Counted from the first letter of the stretch, positions 31,987 through 40,365 are shown. The stretch: DNA of 64,000 bases from Candidatus Baltobacteraceae bacterium (GCA_035502855.1 DATJTX010000026.1:1-64000); one strand, 5' to 3'. Notes: generated from the letters alone by a model not told the origin. Numbers and translations are program-made.

Positions 31987-32310
31987 ATCGAACCTCTGAA
32001 AATCGGCCATCACTACGACACGACCTACGGCACGCTCTGGAAGGACGGCACCTATTTCCCGCGCGGAACGCGCGTGACGGTGGTCGGCGTGCATCTCAAT
32101 CAGGGGTTCTGCGTCCGCTTCCCGGCCGAGATCGACGGCGAACCGCTCGAGACCTGGGAAGATTGGAGTGAAGCCGATTTTTTGGCTGAGCACGGGTCGA
32201 TCGCGCCGCCGCGAGAACCGCTGTCCGGCAACGTGCTCAGCGAAGCGCGCGAAGTGCTCTCCGATGCGGAAGACGGCTGTCATCTGCACCTGCACGACGA
32301 TATGGACTGA
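31987..32310 (+). CDS. Unrecognised small soluble protein with unclear start
   Basis: The frame is open from the end of paaH to 32310 and reads well as protein: PLKIGHHYDTTYGTLWKDGTYF, TVVGVHLNQGFCVRFPAEIDG, then a Glu/Asp-rich end with DAEDGCHLHLHDDMD. No ATG exists in the first part. GAGGAAAG (31975-31982) sits correctly for initiation at the ATC at 31987; a GTG at 32074 would drop the well-conserved-looking first 29 codons. No family recognised. The His/Asp/Cys-rich end might bind metal. Confidence 0.5.
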   Translation: MEPLKIGHHYDTTYGTLWKDGTYFPRGTRVTVVGVHLNQGFCVRFPAEIDGEPLETWEDWSEADFLAEHGSIAPPREPLSGNVLSEAREVLSDAEDGCHLHLHDDMD

Positions 32311-32318
32311 TTTAACTT

Positions 32319-32352
32319 GTCATCCTGAGCGAAGCGAGCGAAGTCGAAGGAC
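32319..32352 (+). repeat. Dispersed GTCATCCTGAGCG-type repeat, copy 1
   Basis: Starts GTCATCCTGAGCGAAGCG and ends GAAGTCGAAGGAC. Related copies lie at 34795-34837 and 47423-47447 and in the palindrome at 49934-50223. The family is purine-rich on this strand and found mostly at gene ends. This copy is the only one here that is fully intergenic. Confidence 0.8.
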
Positions 32353-32377
32353 AACGCTCAACCAAAGCATCGCTCGA

Positions 32378-32788
32378 TCAGAAGCTGAAGACGACGCCTT
32401 CGAACCAGAGATAGCCGCAGATCCATTGGTTCTGCGCGGTCGATCCCGGCGCCGACGGCGTGTATGAGGTGTTGAAGCAGTAGTTCGTCGCCGGGGTGAG
32501 ATTGCTGAACGTGGTCGATCCTGTCGCGTCCGTGACCTGGGTCGTGATCAGCGTGCCGTAGTGCCCGTTGACGTCGGTGTAGAGGTTGACGGGCTGATTG
32601 GGGATCGGCGAACTGCTCACGTACACCGCGACCTGCGCAGCCGAGGCACTGGGGTTCGGCGTCGGTGTCGAAGCCGTGCTGGTGGGTGCGGGCGTTCCGT
32701 AGAGGTCTTCCGGGTTGTAGCCGCTGTTGCACGCAGCGAGTGCGAGCGCCGTGACGGCGAACGCGATCAGGAGGATCCGTTTGGGCAT
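32378..32788 (-). CDS. Small lipoprotein
   Basis: 136 residues starting MPKRILLIAFAVTALALAAC, where LAAC at residues 17-20 is a lipobox. A Pro/Thr/Ser-rich linker (PAPTSTASTPTPNPSAS) leads to a C-terminal domain of about 80 residues resembling a single beta-sandwich or fibronectin/Cna-B-like module (VNLYTDVNGHYGTLITTQVTD, GSTTFSNLTPATNYCF). Two Cys in that domain could pair. Surface-exposed on the outer membrane or periplasmic; no function assigned. Confidence 0.65.
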   Translation of the reverse strand: MPKRILLIAFAVTALALAACNSGYNPEDLYGTPAPTSTASTPTPNPSASAAQVAVYVSSSPIPNQPVNLYTDVNGHYGTLITTQVTDATGSTTFSNLTPATNYCFNTSYTPSAPGSTAQNQWICGYLWFEGVVFSF

Positions 32789-32807
32789 GGCGGCGGAGCT
32801 TCGACGC

Positions 32808-33644
32808 CTATCCGGCCCCCGCCTTGCCCGTCACGCTCAGGAAAAACCGGCGCGATTTCTGCTCGATCCTGCGGTAATATTCGCGAAAAATCGCGGCCGC
32901 TCGGGTCCCCGGCCAGTGTGCCGGGAGCAGCGATGCGGGCAGACCGGGATCGACGTAGGTGAGTTTGCGATAGTCGTGCACGAGCCAGAGGCGTTCGACG
33001 AACGCGCCCCGGTCGGTGAGCTTGGTTTCGCGTTCTTCGCGCTCGAGGCGAGGGGCATAGGCAGCGATGAAGTCGTCGTATGCGGCCGCGATCGCGTCGA
33101 GATCCCAGCATCGCTGCAGCAACTCCCGATCGTTCCCCGGGCCGGCAAAGTCACAGACGAACAGGTCGATGTCGGCATCGACGCCCGCGTTTTGCGCTGC
33201 TTCGCGCACGGCCTCGAGCGCATCGTGCGGCGAGATCCACGTCGAAGAAGAAAGTGGCGCCCAACCGAGCAAGGCAAGTTCCTTGCGCAAACGGTCGCGC
33301 CCCGCGCGCCGCGATTCGGCGATGCTGTAGGTGAGCAGACGCCAGCGTCCATCCCACGCGACCAGCGGCCCGTAGATCCGTGGGCTCAATTCCTCGATCC
33401 GACGCCGTCCACGCTCGGTTACCGCGTAGTTCGAGCGGTTTCCGAGTTTTTGGGCCCGCAGCCACCCTTGCCGCGACATCCGCGAAACCGCTTGCCGCAC
33501 CGCCGGCTCCGAGAGGCCGAACGATGCCATCAGCAGGATCAAACTCCCGATCGGCAGGGCTTCCTCGCCCGGTTGGCTGTGCACCAGGTCGCCGTACAGG
33601 GTGAAGATGAACGAGTTCGGCCTCTTTACTTTCCGTTCCGACAT
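32808..33644 (-). CDS. paaX: PaaX-family transcriptional repressor
   Basis: 278 residues. An N-terminal winged helix (FIFTLYGDLVHSQPGEEALPIGSLI, then AVRQAVSRMSRQGWL) is the PaaX DNA-binding domain. The middle WRLLTYSIAESRRAGRDRLRKEL and LGWAPLSSSTWISPH match the PaaX central domain, and LVHDYRKLTYVDPGLPASLLP matches the C-terminal domain. PaaX represses phenylacetate catabolism genes and is released by phenylacetyl-CoA. It is divergent from the oxygenase at 33689 with 44 bp between starts, so the shared region is a likely operator. AGTAT-gac-AGTAT lies within it. Confidence 0.9.
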   Translation of the reverse strand: MSERKVKRPNSFIFTLYGDLVHSQPGEEALPIGSLILLMASFGLSEPAVRQAVSRMSRQGWLRAQKLGNRSNYAVTERGRRRIEELSPRIYGPLVAWDGRWRLLTYSIAESRRAGRDRLRKELALLGWAPLSSSTWISPHDALEAVREAAQNAGVDADIDLFVCDFAGPGNDRELLQRCWDLDAIAAAYDDFIAAYAPRLEREERETKLTDRGAFVERLWLVHDYRKLTYVDPGLPASLLPAHWPGTRAAAIFREYYRRIEQKSRRFFLSVTGKAGAG

Positions 33645-33688
33645 GCGTAGTATGACAGTATTCTCACGCCAAATAGAAAATCCGTCAC

Positions 33689-34810
33689 ATGCGCATCGCG
33701 ACCTTCGACGACTGGCTGGACCTGCTCAAGGAGTGGCAGCACGACATCGGGCTCGATCCGGAGCTGATCGAGCGCTACGTGCCGGGCTATGCGTTCGAGG
33801 CGAAATACGGCGCGTTGCCGACGCCGGAGATTTACTTCGGCGATTTCAAGGGCGAGCGGCGTTGGGAAACCGTGCGCGAGATCCCGGACCAGCGCATGCG
33901 CGATGCGCTGCTGAACATGATCGTTTTTCAGGGCGACACCGAGTTTGCTTCCAACGAGCAGCAGCGCTTTCTGGTCGAGCGCGCACCGTCGGAATACGAT
34001 CTGGCCTCGCTCGTGCGCATCATGGCCGAGGAGACCCGCCACGGCTACCAGATGTGTCACGTATTGATCCATCATTTCGGCAGCGAAGGCAAGATCGAGG
34101 CGCAGAAGCTGCTCGAACGGCGCGCCTTCGGCAAGAAGAATCGGCTGCTCAACGCGTTCAATGACGACGTTACGCACTGGCTCGATTTCTTCGCGTATAC
34201 GAATTTCATGGACCGTGACGGGAAGTTTCAGTTGACGATGCTCTCGCACTCGGGTTTTGCGCCGCTCGCGTCGTCGGTCGGTCCGATGCTGCGCGAAGAA
34301 TCCTTCCATATGGGGACCGGTATCACGGGGTTGCGCCGCATTGCGCAAGCGGGCGTCATTCCGGTGGAGATCCAGCAGAAGTATTACAACAAGTGGATCT
34401 CGGGCTCTCTCGATCTCTTCGGCACCGACCATTCGGGTTCGGCGCAGTGGGCGTATGCATGGGGCATCAAAGGGCGCGTCGACGAGGATAAGGCCGGCGA
34501 GGCGGTCGACCGCGAGCATCTCAACGAGCGTGCGCGCGCCCAGTTCCATGCCGAGGTGCAGGCGACGGTCGACCGTGTCAACGAGGTCAACGTGAGCGAG
34601 GTCGGGTTCTACGTTCCCGACATGCGCTTCAACCGCCGGATCGGCGCGTTCGCCGGGAAACGCTACGCGGTCGACGGGCGCGAATTGACGGAGCACGAGT
34701 GGGAAGCCTACGCACCGACGGTGTTGCCGACGCCGGCCGACGAGGTCGCGCTGGCGGAATTTTTCAAGAACCCCGAGTGGATAGCACCCCGTGTGTCATC
34801 CCGAACATAG
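33689..34810 (+). CDS. BoxB/PaaA-type diiron acyl-CoA oxygenase
   Basis: 373 residues. It shares with BoxB (benzoyl-CoA 2,3-epoxidase) the run QGDTEFASNEQQRFL, then EETRHGYQM, DWLDFF-like HWLDFFAYTNFMDRDGKFQ, and EESFHMGTGI. The Glu and ExxH sets are the diiron ligands. It is about 100 residues shorter than Azoarcus-type BoxB and clearly different from PaaA of E. coli. No BoxA/PaaE reductase or BoxC is nearby. It probably epoxidises an aromatic acyl-CoA; the exact substrate is open. The final five residues (VSSRT) are encoded by a dispersed repeat. Confidence 0.8.
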   Translation: MRIATFDDWLDLLKEWQHDIGLDPELIERYVPGYAFEAKYGALPTPEIYFGDFKGERRWETVREIPDQRMRDALLNMIVFQGDTEFASNEQQRFLVERAPSEYDLASLVRIMAEETRHGYQMCHVLIHHFGSEGKIEAQKLLERRAFGKKNRLLNAFNDDVTHWLDFFAYTNFMDRDGKFQLTMLSHSGFAPLASSVGPMLREESFHMGTGITGLRRIAQAGVIPVEIQQKYYNKWISGSLDLFGTDHSGSAQWAYAWGIKGRVDEDKAGEAVDREHLNERARAQFHAEVQATVDRVNEVNVSEVGFYVPDMRFNRRIGAFAGKRYAVDGRELTEHEWEAYAPTVLPTPADEVALAEFFKNPEWIAPRVSSRT

Positions 34811-34837
34811 CGAGCAACGTGAGTGAAGTCGAGGGAC
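34795..34837 (+). repeat. Dispersed GTCATCC-type repeat, copy 2, overlapping a gene end
   Basis: GTCATCCCGAACATAGCG starts inside the oxygenase gene and GAAGTCGAGGGAC ends at 34837. It encodes the last residues SSRT and the stop of the oxygenase and then forms the leader of the next gene, twelve bases before its ATG. Confidence 0.78.
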
Positions 34838-34848
34838 AGCTACCAATC

Positions 34849-35703
34849 ATGGCAACGACCAACGGTATAGCAACACAAACGCCCTTCGGGCGCGAGCTGC
34901 GGACCTTCGCAGGGAAGCCGGTCGTCAACGCCTGGAAAGACGGGCATCTCGCCTTCATCGAGATGGACGACCCGCCGGCAAACACCTATACGCATGAAAT
35001 GATGCGTCAGCTCGACGACGCGATTCTCGACGCGCGCTTCGATCACGATGTTGAAGTCATCGTGCTGACCGGCAAGGGTGAGAAGTTCTTCTCGGCCGGC
35101 GCAAACGTTGCGATGCTCAACGCGGTCACGCCCGAGTTCAAGAACATGTTCTGTTTGCACGCCAATGAGACGCTCAATCGATTGGAACAGACCCCGAAAC
35201 TCGTGATCGCCGCAATCAACGGCCATTGCGTGGGCGGCGGCCTGGAGATCGCGATGGCCGCGGACATCCGTATCGCGCGCAAAGATGCCGGAAAGATCGG
35301 GCTACCCGAGGTCGCGCTCGGCGTGCTGCCGGGCACCGGGGGAACGCAGCGGCTGGCGCGACTGGTCGGGAAAGCTCGGGCGATCGAGCTCATGGTCATC
35401 GGAAAGACGTTCAGCTTCGAGCAGGCGTTGGATTGGGGTATCGTCAGCGACGTCTACGAAGGCTCGGCCGACGAATTCCGCGCGGCCGTAGCCGATTTTG
35501 CACGGCAGTTTTGCACCCCCAACAAGGCGCCGATGGCGGTTGGCCTGATCAAGCGCAGCGTCCAGACGGGCTGGGAGCTTCCGCTCCAAGACGCTCTTGC
35601 GCTCGAGCGCGAGCTGCAGTCGCAGCTCTTCAAGAGCGATGACGCCAAAGAAGGCATTGCGGCGTATAATGAAAAGCGGGTCGCCAAGTTCAAGAACAAG
35701 TAG
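34849..35703 (+). CDS. Enoyl-CoA hydratase/isomerase family protein
   Basis: 284 residues from the ATG at 34849; frames further upstream overlap the oxygenase. Crotonase fold: LTGKGEKFFSAGANVAML (oxyanion hole), INGHCVGGGLEIAMAADIRIA, GLPEVALGVLPGTGGTQRL with the catalytic-loop Glu, and KAPMAVGLIKRSV. In aromatic-CoA pathways such enzymes act as PaaF/PaaG (hydration or isomerisation of the ring-derived CoA ester). It lies in the same direction behind the oxygenase, in the PaaX-governed group. Confidence 0.88.
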   Translation: MATTNGIATQTPFGRELRTFAGKPVVNAWKDGHLAFIEMDDPPANTYTHEMMRQLDDAILDARFDHDVEVIVLTGKGEKFFSAGANVAMLNAVTPEFKNMFCLHANETLNRLEQTPKLVIAAINGHCVGGGLEIAMAADIRIARKDAGKIGLPEVALGVLPGTGGTQRLARLVGKARAIELMVIGKTFSFEQALDWGIVSDVYEGSADEFRAAVADFARQFCTPNKAPMAVGLIKRSVQTGWELPLQDALALERELQSQLFKSDDAKEGIAAYNEKRVAKFKNK

Positions 35704-35741
35704 GAGGGGCAATGAGGGGAGGGACAATGAGGGGAGCGACA

Positions 35742-36158
35742 ATGAAGGCTTTTGCAATCGCCGGAATCATCTTCGCATCGTGTTTCGCGATCGCGCTCCC
35801 GGCCCAAATGGGCTCGATGAACGCAATGGGCTCGATGGGGAAGATGGGCGTCGTGAGCGCGATGCCGACCGTTCACGGCGGAGCGCTCGTCGACGCCAAG
35901 GGCATGACGCTCTACGTTTTCGCGAAAGACACGGCCGCGACGTCGAATTGCACCGGCAAGTGCGCGATCATCTGGCCGCCGCTGCTCGCTCCGAGCGGTG
36001 CGACGGCATCGGGAAAGTTCTCGATCATCACGCGCAAAGACGGAACGAAACAGTGGGCCTATAACGGGATGCCGCTCTACCTCTTTTCGAAAGATACCGC
36101 TCCGGGGCAACAAAAGGGGAACGGCATCAAAGGAGTTTGGAAGGTCGCGCGGCCGTAG
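35742..36158 (+). CDS. Secreted protein with Yx(F/W/Y)xxD motifs (COG4315-like)
   Basis: 138 residues from the ATG at 35742 with signal peptide MKAFAIAGIIFASCFAIALPAQ. A Met-rich segment (GSMNAMGSMGKMG) precedes two family repeats: LYVFAKDTAATSNCTGKCAIIWPPLL and LYLFSKDTAPGQ, giving the Yx(FWY)xxD signature twice and a CxxxC. Function of the family is unknown; heme, copper or redox roles have been suggested. Two further in-frame ATGs lie 15 and 30 bases upstream, each with its own purine-rich ribosome binding site. Confidence 0.8.
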   Translation: MKAFAIAGIIFASCFAIALPAQMGSMNAMGSMGKMGVVSAMPTVHGGALVDAKGMTLYVFAKDTAATSNCTGKCAIIWPPLLAPSGATASGKFSIITRKDGTKQWAYNGMPLYLFSKDTAPGQQKGNGIKGVWKVARP

Positions 36159-36172
36159 CCACGCCCATACTC

Positions 36173-36394
36173 GTGCGGCGCTGGGAAACATTGACCGCGC
36201 TGGCCGCGGTGGTTATCGCCAGCGCCGCAGCGCTCCCCATTCCCGACCGGCTGACGCTCTCGATCGTGTCGGTGGTGTTGCTGGCGCTGGTCAGCGGCTC
36301 GATGCTCCTGCGCGGTCTCTCGCAGCGAAAGACGCGCAGTTCCGACGCCGCCGATCGGGCACGTCGAATTCGCGAACGCAGGGACCGTCGCTGA
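36173..36394 (+). CDS. Small membrane protein with basic tail
   Basis: 73 residues from the GTG at 36173, 14 bp after the preceding stop; a TTG at 36137 would overlap that gene. Two hydrophobic helices (about 6-22 and 28-47) are followed by a highly basic tail (RKTRSSDAADRARRIRERRDRR). No family recognised. Same strand and close spacing suggest co-transcription with the gene before it. Confidence 0.5.
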   Translation: MRRWETLTALAAVVIASAAALPIPDRLTLSIVSVVLLALVSGSMLLRGLSQRKTRSSDAADRARRIRERRDRR

Positions 36395-36431
36395 TCGCAG
36401 GCTGAGCGTTAGTCGCCGCGAAGCCCCCGTG

Positions 36432-37157
36432 ATGAATTTCGCCGTCGAACCGATCGGTGAGAGCTGGCCCCAGCTTGCCGAACTTGGCTTAGCGTTGATT
36501 TTGTCGGCTCTGATCGGTCTTGAGCGCGAATACCGTCAAAAGAGTGCGGGGCTCCGCACCTACACGGTGGTCGGGGTCGCGGCCGCGTTGATGATGCTGG
36601 TTTCCAAGTACGGCTTTACCGACGTGCTCCTAACCGGTCGAATCGTGCTCGATCCATCGCGGGTAGCAGCGCAGGTCGTTACCGGAATCGGGTTCATCGG
36701 CGGCGGCGTGATCTTCATGCGTCGCGATGTCGTCCGCGGACTTACGACGGCTGCGATCGTCTGGCTGACTGCGGCAGTCGGCATGGCGTGCGGGGCGGGG
36801 TTGCCGGTGCTCGCAATCGCGGTCACCGCAGCGCATTTCGTCGTCGTTTTCGTCTTTCCGTCGCTGGCTCGTCGCTTGCCGCGGGCGCGCTTTCGCTCGA
36901 CCCAGCTTCGGTTACTCTACGAATTGGGCCGCGGTTCACTTCGCGACGCTCTCTCGATCTGTACGCACCGCGGGTTCAGCGTTTCGGACCTCAGTGTCCA
37001 ACATACAGGGGATGGTGCGAACGATGTCGTCAACGTGCTGGTAACCATTCAGGGATCCGGTGACCTCGAGCAACTCGAAGCGCTCATGGTAAAGGTCCCC
37101 GGTATGCTCTCGGTCGCGACCGCCGATGCCGGCGAACCGATCGAACGCTATGAGTGA
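36432..37157 (+). CDS. MgtC/SapB family membrane protein
   Basis: 241 residues from the ATG at 36432; a GTG lies one codon earlier. The MgtC core is clear: LGLALILSALIGLEREYRQKSAGLRTYTVVGVAAALMML and VTGIGFIGGGVIF, then GLTTAAIVWLTAAVGMACGAG. Four or five membrane helices are followed by a soluble ACT-like C-terminal domain (about 155-241). MgtC proteins are linked to growth at low magnesium and to ATP-synthase control in pathogens; the role here is unknown. It overlaps the DNA ligase tail to tail by 10 bp. Confidence 0.9.
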   Translation: MNFAVEPIGESWPQLAELGLALILSALIGLEREYRQKSAGLRTYTVVGVAAALMMLVSKYGFTDVLLTGRIVLDPSRVAAQVVTGIGFIGGGVIFMRRDVVRGLTTAAIVWLTAAVGMACGAGLPVLAIAVTAAHFVVVFVFPSLARRLPRARFRSTQLRLLYELGRGSLRDALSICTHRGFSVSDLSVQHTGDGANDVVNVLVTIQGSGDLEQLEALMVKVPGMLSVATADAGEPIERYE

Positions 37158-38836
37158 ACGCGCTCGCGCTCCAGCATTGCTGCGTAGATCTCTCGAACGC
37201 GCGCGATCGTATCGATGTCCGCCGGCGGCTTGTCGTCGCGGATCCGAACGATGCGTGGAAACCGTAGTGAGAAACCGCTCTCGTGCAAATCGCTCTCCTG
37301 AATTATGTCGAACGCAACTTCGAGCACGATCTCCGGCTCGACCGGAATCTCGTGCGACCGCGCCTTTTCGCGTTGCGCGTGGGCCGGAAGCGCGTGCTCG
37401 AGAAACCGGGGCGTCAGGGCCGCGATCTCGGCGTCGGTGAGGCCCGAGTAGGCTTTGCCGATCGTCAGCAGTTCGTCGTGTTCTCCGCGGACGGCGAAGG
37501 TGTAATCCGAGAGCACTTTGGCCCGCTTCCCATGCCCCCACTCGACGGCCACCACGACGACATCGAGCGTGTCGAGTTCGCGCTTGAGTTTGAGCCACCA
37601 CTTGCCGCGCCGTCCCGGCGCATACGGTGAATCGGCGCGTTTGAACATCGCGCCTTCGTTCCCGCGCGCGCGGGCCGCCTCGAAGCGCGCGTTGATCGTC
37701 TCCGGCCCGGCGTCCGGTTCGAGCGTCTCGAACGGCGCGATGCGCAGATGCGCGTTCTCGGCGACCGCCTCGGCCAGGCGTGCGCGCCGCTCGCGCAGCG
37801 GCACATCGAGCAAAAATTCGTCGTCGATCGCCATCATGTCGAACGCGACATACTGCAACGGAACCTCCGCGAGCAGAGCCGCATCGATCTCCTTGCGCTG
37901 CAAGCGCGCCTGGAGCATCCGAAAGGGAAGCACCTGGCCCTCGCGCATCGCGATGATCTCGCCGTCGAGCATCATGCGGTGAGACTGGCCGTGCAGCGCC
38001 TGCGCGATCTCTGGATACGAATGGGTGACGTCGTTGAGCGTACGCGAGAAAAGCGTTACGCGGGCGCCCTCGACGTGCGCCTGCGCGCGAATCCCGTCGT
38101 ATTTGTCTTCCGCGTGCCAGAGCGCGCCGGTCAGGTCGCGATAGATTTCGCCGTACGGGATTGGAGAAGCAAGCATGAACCCGATCGGTGATCCGTAGCG
38201 GATCCGCACTGACGAAAGGTCGCCGTGCTTGGCCGCGACCGCCACCGCGCCGACGTCGCCGGCGATCATGACCGCGCGCCGCACGTCCGGAGCGTGGAGC
38301 CCGAACGCTGCGGCAATCGCGTCATCGACCAGCCCGGCGCGCAGTCCGATGCGCAGATCACCGGTCATGATCTTGATCACGTACGTCGCCTCGAGCGGAT
38401 CGGAACACGCGCCGAGAATGCGTTCGCACAGATGCAGGCGGTGCTTGCGGGCCGACCGTCCCGCCGCCGCCGCGATCTCTTCGAAAAGCGCGCCGAGCGA
38501 AGCGGGGGTCAGAGGCTCGCGAAAGAGCCCGAGGTCGTGCGGCTCACGGACGAACGGACCGAGCGCAGCGCCCAGATCGCCATGCTCGCGATAGCCGGCG
38601 CGCAGTTGCGCGTCGGTCACGCCCCACGCATACTGGGCGGCTTCGACGATCGCGCTTGCGCCGATCGAGAGCTGCTTTTGCTCGCGCGCGGCAAACGCGT
38701 TGCCGGTGAAAAAGCGTGCTGCAGCCGCGAGATTCGCATCGTCGAGCTCGCGAAAATATGCGGCGAGTATTGCGATCTTCTCGAGCTTACTCGCCGTAGC
38801 GGCGATAGCCGCGCAGGTGCGCGCGAAGGCGATCAT
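37148..38836 (-). CDS. ATP-dependent DNA ligase
   Basis: 562 residues, the size of archaeal-type LigB ligases. An N-terminal DNA-binding domain (about 1-200) is followed by the nucleotidyltransferase motif I AEDKYDGIRAQAH, whose Lys forms the ligase-AMP adduct. Motif III (VAFDMMAI), motif IV (EGAMFKRADSPYAPG) and motif V (WLKLKRE) follow, then an OB fold ending near 550. It seals nicked DNA with ATP. The ligase-associated MBL-fold exonuclease typically encoded with it lies 3.6 kb away (42460-43479), with four genes between. Confidence 0.92.
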   Translation of the reverse strand: MIAFARTCAAIAATASKLEKIAILAAYFRELDDANLAAAARFFTGNAFAAREQKQLSIGASAIVEAAQYAWGVTDAQLRAGYREHGDLGAALGPFVREPHDLGLFREPLTPASLGALFEEIAAAAGRSARKHRLHLCERILGACSDPLEATYVIKIMTGDLRIGLRAGLVDDAIAAAFGLHAPDVRRAVMIAGDVGAVAVAAKHGDLSSVRIRYGSPIGFMLASPIPYGEIYRDLTGALWHAEDKYDGIRAQAHVEGARVTLFSRTLNDVTHSYPEIAQALHGQSHRMMLDGEIIAMREGQVLPFRMLQARLQRKEIDAALLAEVPLQYVAFDMMAIDDEFLLDVPLRERRARLAEAVAENAHLRIAPFETLEPDAGPETINARFEAARARGNEGAMFKRADSPYAPGRRGKWWLKLKRELDTLDVVVVAVEWGHGKRAKVLSDYTFAVRGEHDELLTIGKAYSGLTDAEIAALTPRFLEHALPAHAQREKARSHEIPVEPEIVLEVAFDIIQESDLHESGFSLRFPRIVRIRDDKPPADIDTIARVREIYAAMLERERVHS

Positions 38837-38875
38837 TCCCCAATGATTGCCTGCGCGCGCAATGCGCTCCCGCGT

Positions 38876-39976
38876 TTACGAGAAGAGGATCAGCGGTTTG
38901 ATGACGCCGTCGGTCTTCTTGTCCATCATCTCGAATGCCGGTTCCAGTTGATCGAAGCGGAAGGTGTGCGTGGTGAGCGGGGTCGGATCGACGCGGCCGT
39001 TCTGCAGGATCGTCAGCAGGCGCTGCATCCGCAGACGTCCGCCCGGGCAGAGGTCGGTCTTGATCGTTTTTTCCGCCATGCCGACGCCCCATGCTTCGCG
39101 CGGAATCGGGACGGTATCGCCATGTCCGTGATAGCCGACATTGGAGATCGTGCCGCCTGGCTTTGCGACGCGGATGCAGTTGGCGAAGCTGACCGGATTG
39201 CCGAGCGCCTCGATGGCCGAGTCGACACCGATGCCGCCGGTGAGAGCCAGGATGCGCTCGACCGGATCTTCCTTGGTAAGGTCGATCGTGACGTCGGCAC
39301 CGAAATGCTTGCTCATCTGGAGACGCGACGGGACGGCGTCGACGGTGATGATCAAACCGGCGCCGCGCAACCGCGCACCGGCGGTGGCCATCAGTCCCAC
39401 CGGGCCTTGCGCAAAGATCGCGACCGTACCGCCGATCGGGATGTTCGCGTTCTCGGCGCCGGCGAAACCGGTCGAAAGCATGTCGGCGCAGTAGACGGCC
39501 ATCTCGCTGGGGATGCTCGGGGGGATGAGGGCCATGTTCGCGTCGGCTTCATTGACGTGGAAGTATTCGGCGAACACGCCGTCCTTCACGTTGGCGAACT
39601 TCCAACCGCCCAGCGCACCGTCGGACTGCGAGGAATGGCCGGCTTGCGAAGCCAGATCGCCCCACGTGGGCGTGATCGCGCCGACGACGACGCGATCGCC
39701 GGGCTTGAAGAGTTTGACGTCGGAACCGACCGCGCTGACGATTCCGACCGCTTCGTGGCCGAGGGTGAGGTTCTCACGCGGGCCGATCGCCCCATGGACC
39801 GTATGTGCGTCGGACGAGCAGATCAAGGCATGAGTTGTTTTGACGATCGCGTCGGTCGGGCCGGGCGTCGGAACCGGTTTCGTAGCGAAACCGACGTTAT
39901 CGAGGCCCTGCATGACGAATGCGCGCATCGTTGCCGGGGGCGCTGCCGGGCGCTCCCGCATGGTCGTGGCTGACAT
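38876..39976 (-). CDS. Zinc-dependent secondary alcohol dehydrogenase-like protein
   Basis: 366 residues; ATGs at 39976, 39961 and 39928 are all possible. MDR fold: KTTHALICSSDAHT (catalytic Zn Cys), LGHEAVGIVSAVGSDV (Zn His-Glu), GDRVVVGAITPTWGD, and CADMLSTGFAGAE with the third ligand Asp, the arrangement of NADP-dependent isopropanol dehydrogenases. The structural-zinc four-Cys loop is absent, also as in that group. The nucleotide fold has FAQGPVGLMATAGARLRGAG. Substrate not known. Divergent from the Lrp-type gene. Confidence 0.9.
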   Translation of the reverse strand: MSATTMRERPAAPPATMRAFVMQGLDNVGFATKPVPTPGPTDAIVKTTHALICSSDAHTVHGAIGPRENLTLGHEAVGIVSAVGSDVKLFKPGDRVVVGAITPTWGDLASQAGHSSQSDGALGGWKFANVKDGVFAEYFHVNEADANMALIPPSIPSEMAVYCADMLSTGFAGAENANIPIGGTVAIFAQGPVGLMATAGARLRGAGLIITVDAVPSRLQMSKHFGADVTIDLTKEDPVERILALTGGIGVDSAIEALGNPVSFANCIRVAKPGGTISNVGYHGHGDTVPIPREAWGVGMAEKTIKTDLCPGGRLRMQRLLTILQNGRVDPTPLTTHTFRFDQLEPAFEMMDKKTDGVIKPLILFS

Positions 39977-40086
39977 ATACTATCCTCCGCATCAAGCGTA
40001 GGAGCGCTGTGGGAAGAGGGCGGGAAGGCTCATCGGAACCGGTCCTTCTCAAGGTCCGCCGGTGCGCGTCTGCGAAGCCGCTTCTC

Positions 40087-40365
40087 ATGGTTACGGCCTT
40101 CATCTTGATGAACGTCTCCCGCACGCATCTCAAATCGATCGCCGACGATCTGCTTGCGATCGACGGAATCGCGGAAGTCTACTCGGTCGCGGGCCCCTTC
40201 GACATCATCGCGATCGCCCGCGTGCGCGAGCACGACGAGCTCAACGACCTGGTCACCGAACACGTGGCCGCACTCGAGGGAATCGAGAACACCGAAACGC
40301 TGATCGCGTTCAAAACCTTTGCCAAAAAAGATCTCGGCCTACTCTGGGACATAGGAGTCGACTGA
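40087..40365 (+). CDS. Lrp/AsnC ligand-binding (RAM) domain protein
   Basis: 92 residues starting MVTAFILMNVSRTHLKSIADDLLAIDGIAEVYSVAG. It is the stand-alone RAM domain of Lrp/AsnC regulators without the helix-turn-helix. GPFDIIAIARVREHDELNDLV and TETLIAFKTF complete the fold. Such proteins bind amino acids and assemble as octamers; their targets are often unknown. Its stop shares a base with the next ATG (TGATG). Confidence 0.88.
   Translation: MVTAFILMNVSRTHLKSIADDLLAIDGIAEVYSVAGPFDIIAIARVREHDELNDLVTEHVAALEGIENTETLIAFKTFAKKDLGLLWDIGVD

Noticed and set aside
33689..34810. Calling the diiron oxygenase PaaA
   Set aside because: Its motif runs match BoxB more closely than E. coli-type PaaA, and PaaB-E are missing, so a specific name is withheld.
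38225..39973. A 582-codon open frame on the plus strand across the ligase and dehydrogenase genes
   Set aside because: It lies opposite two well-supported genes, has low-complexity Arg/Asp/Gly-rich composition and no domain. Long antisense frames are expected at this GC content.
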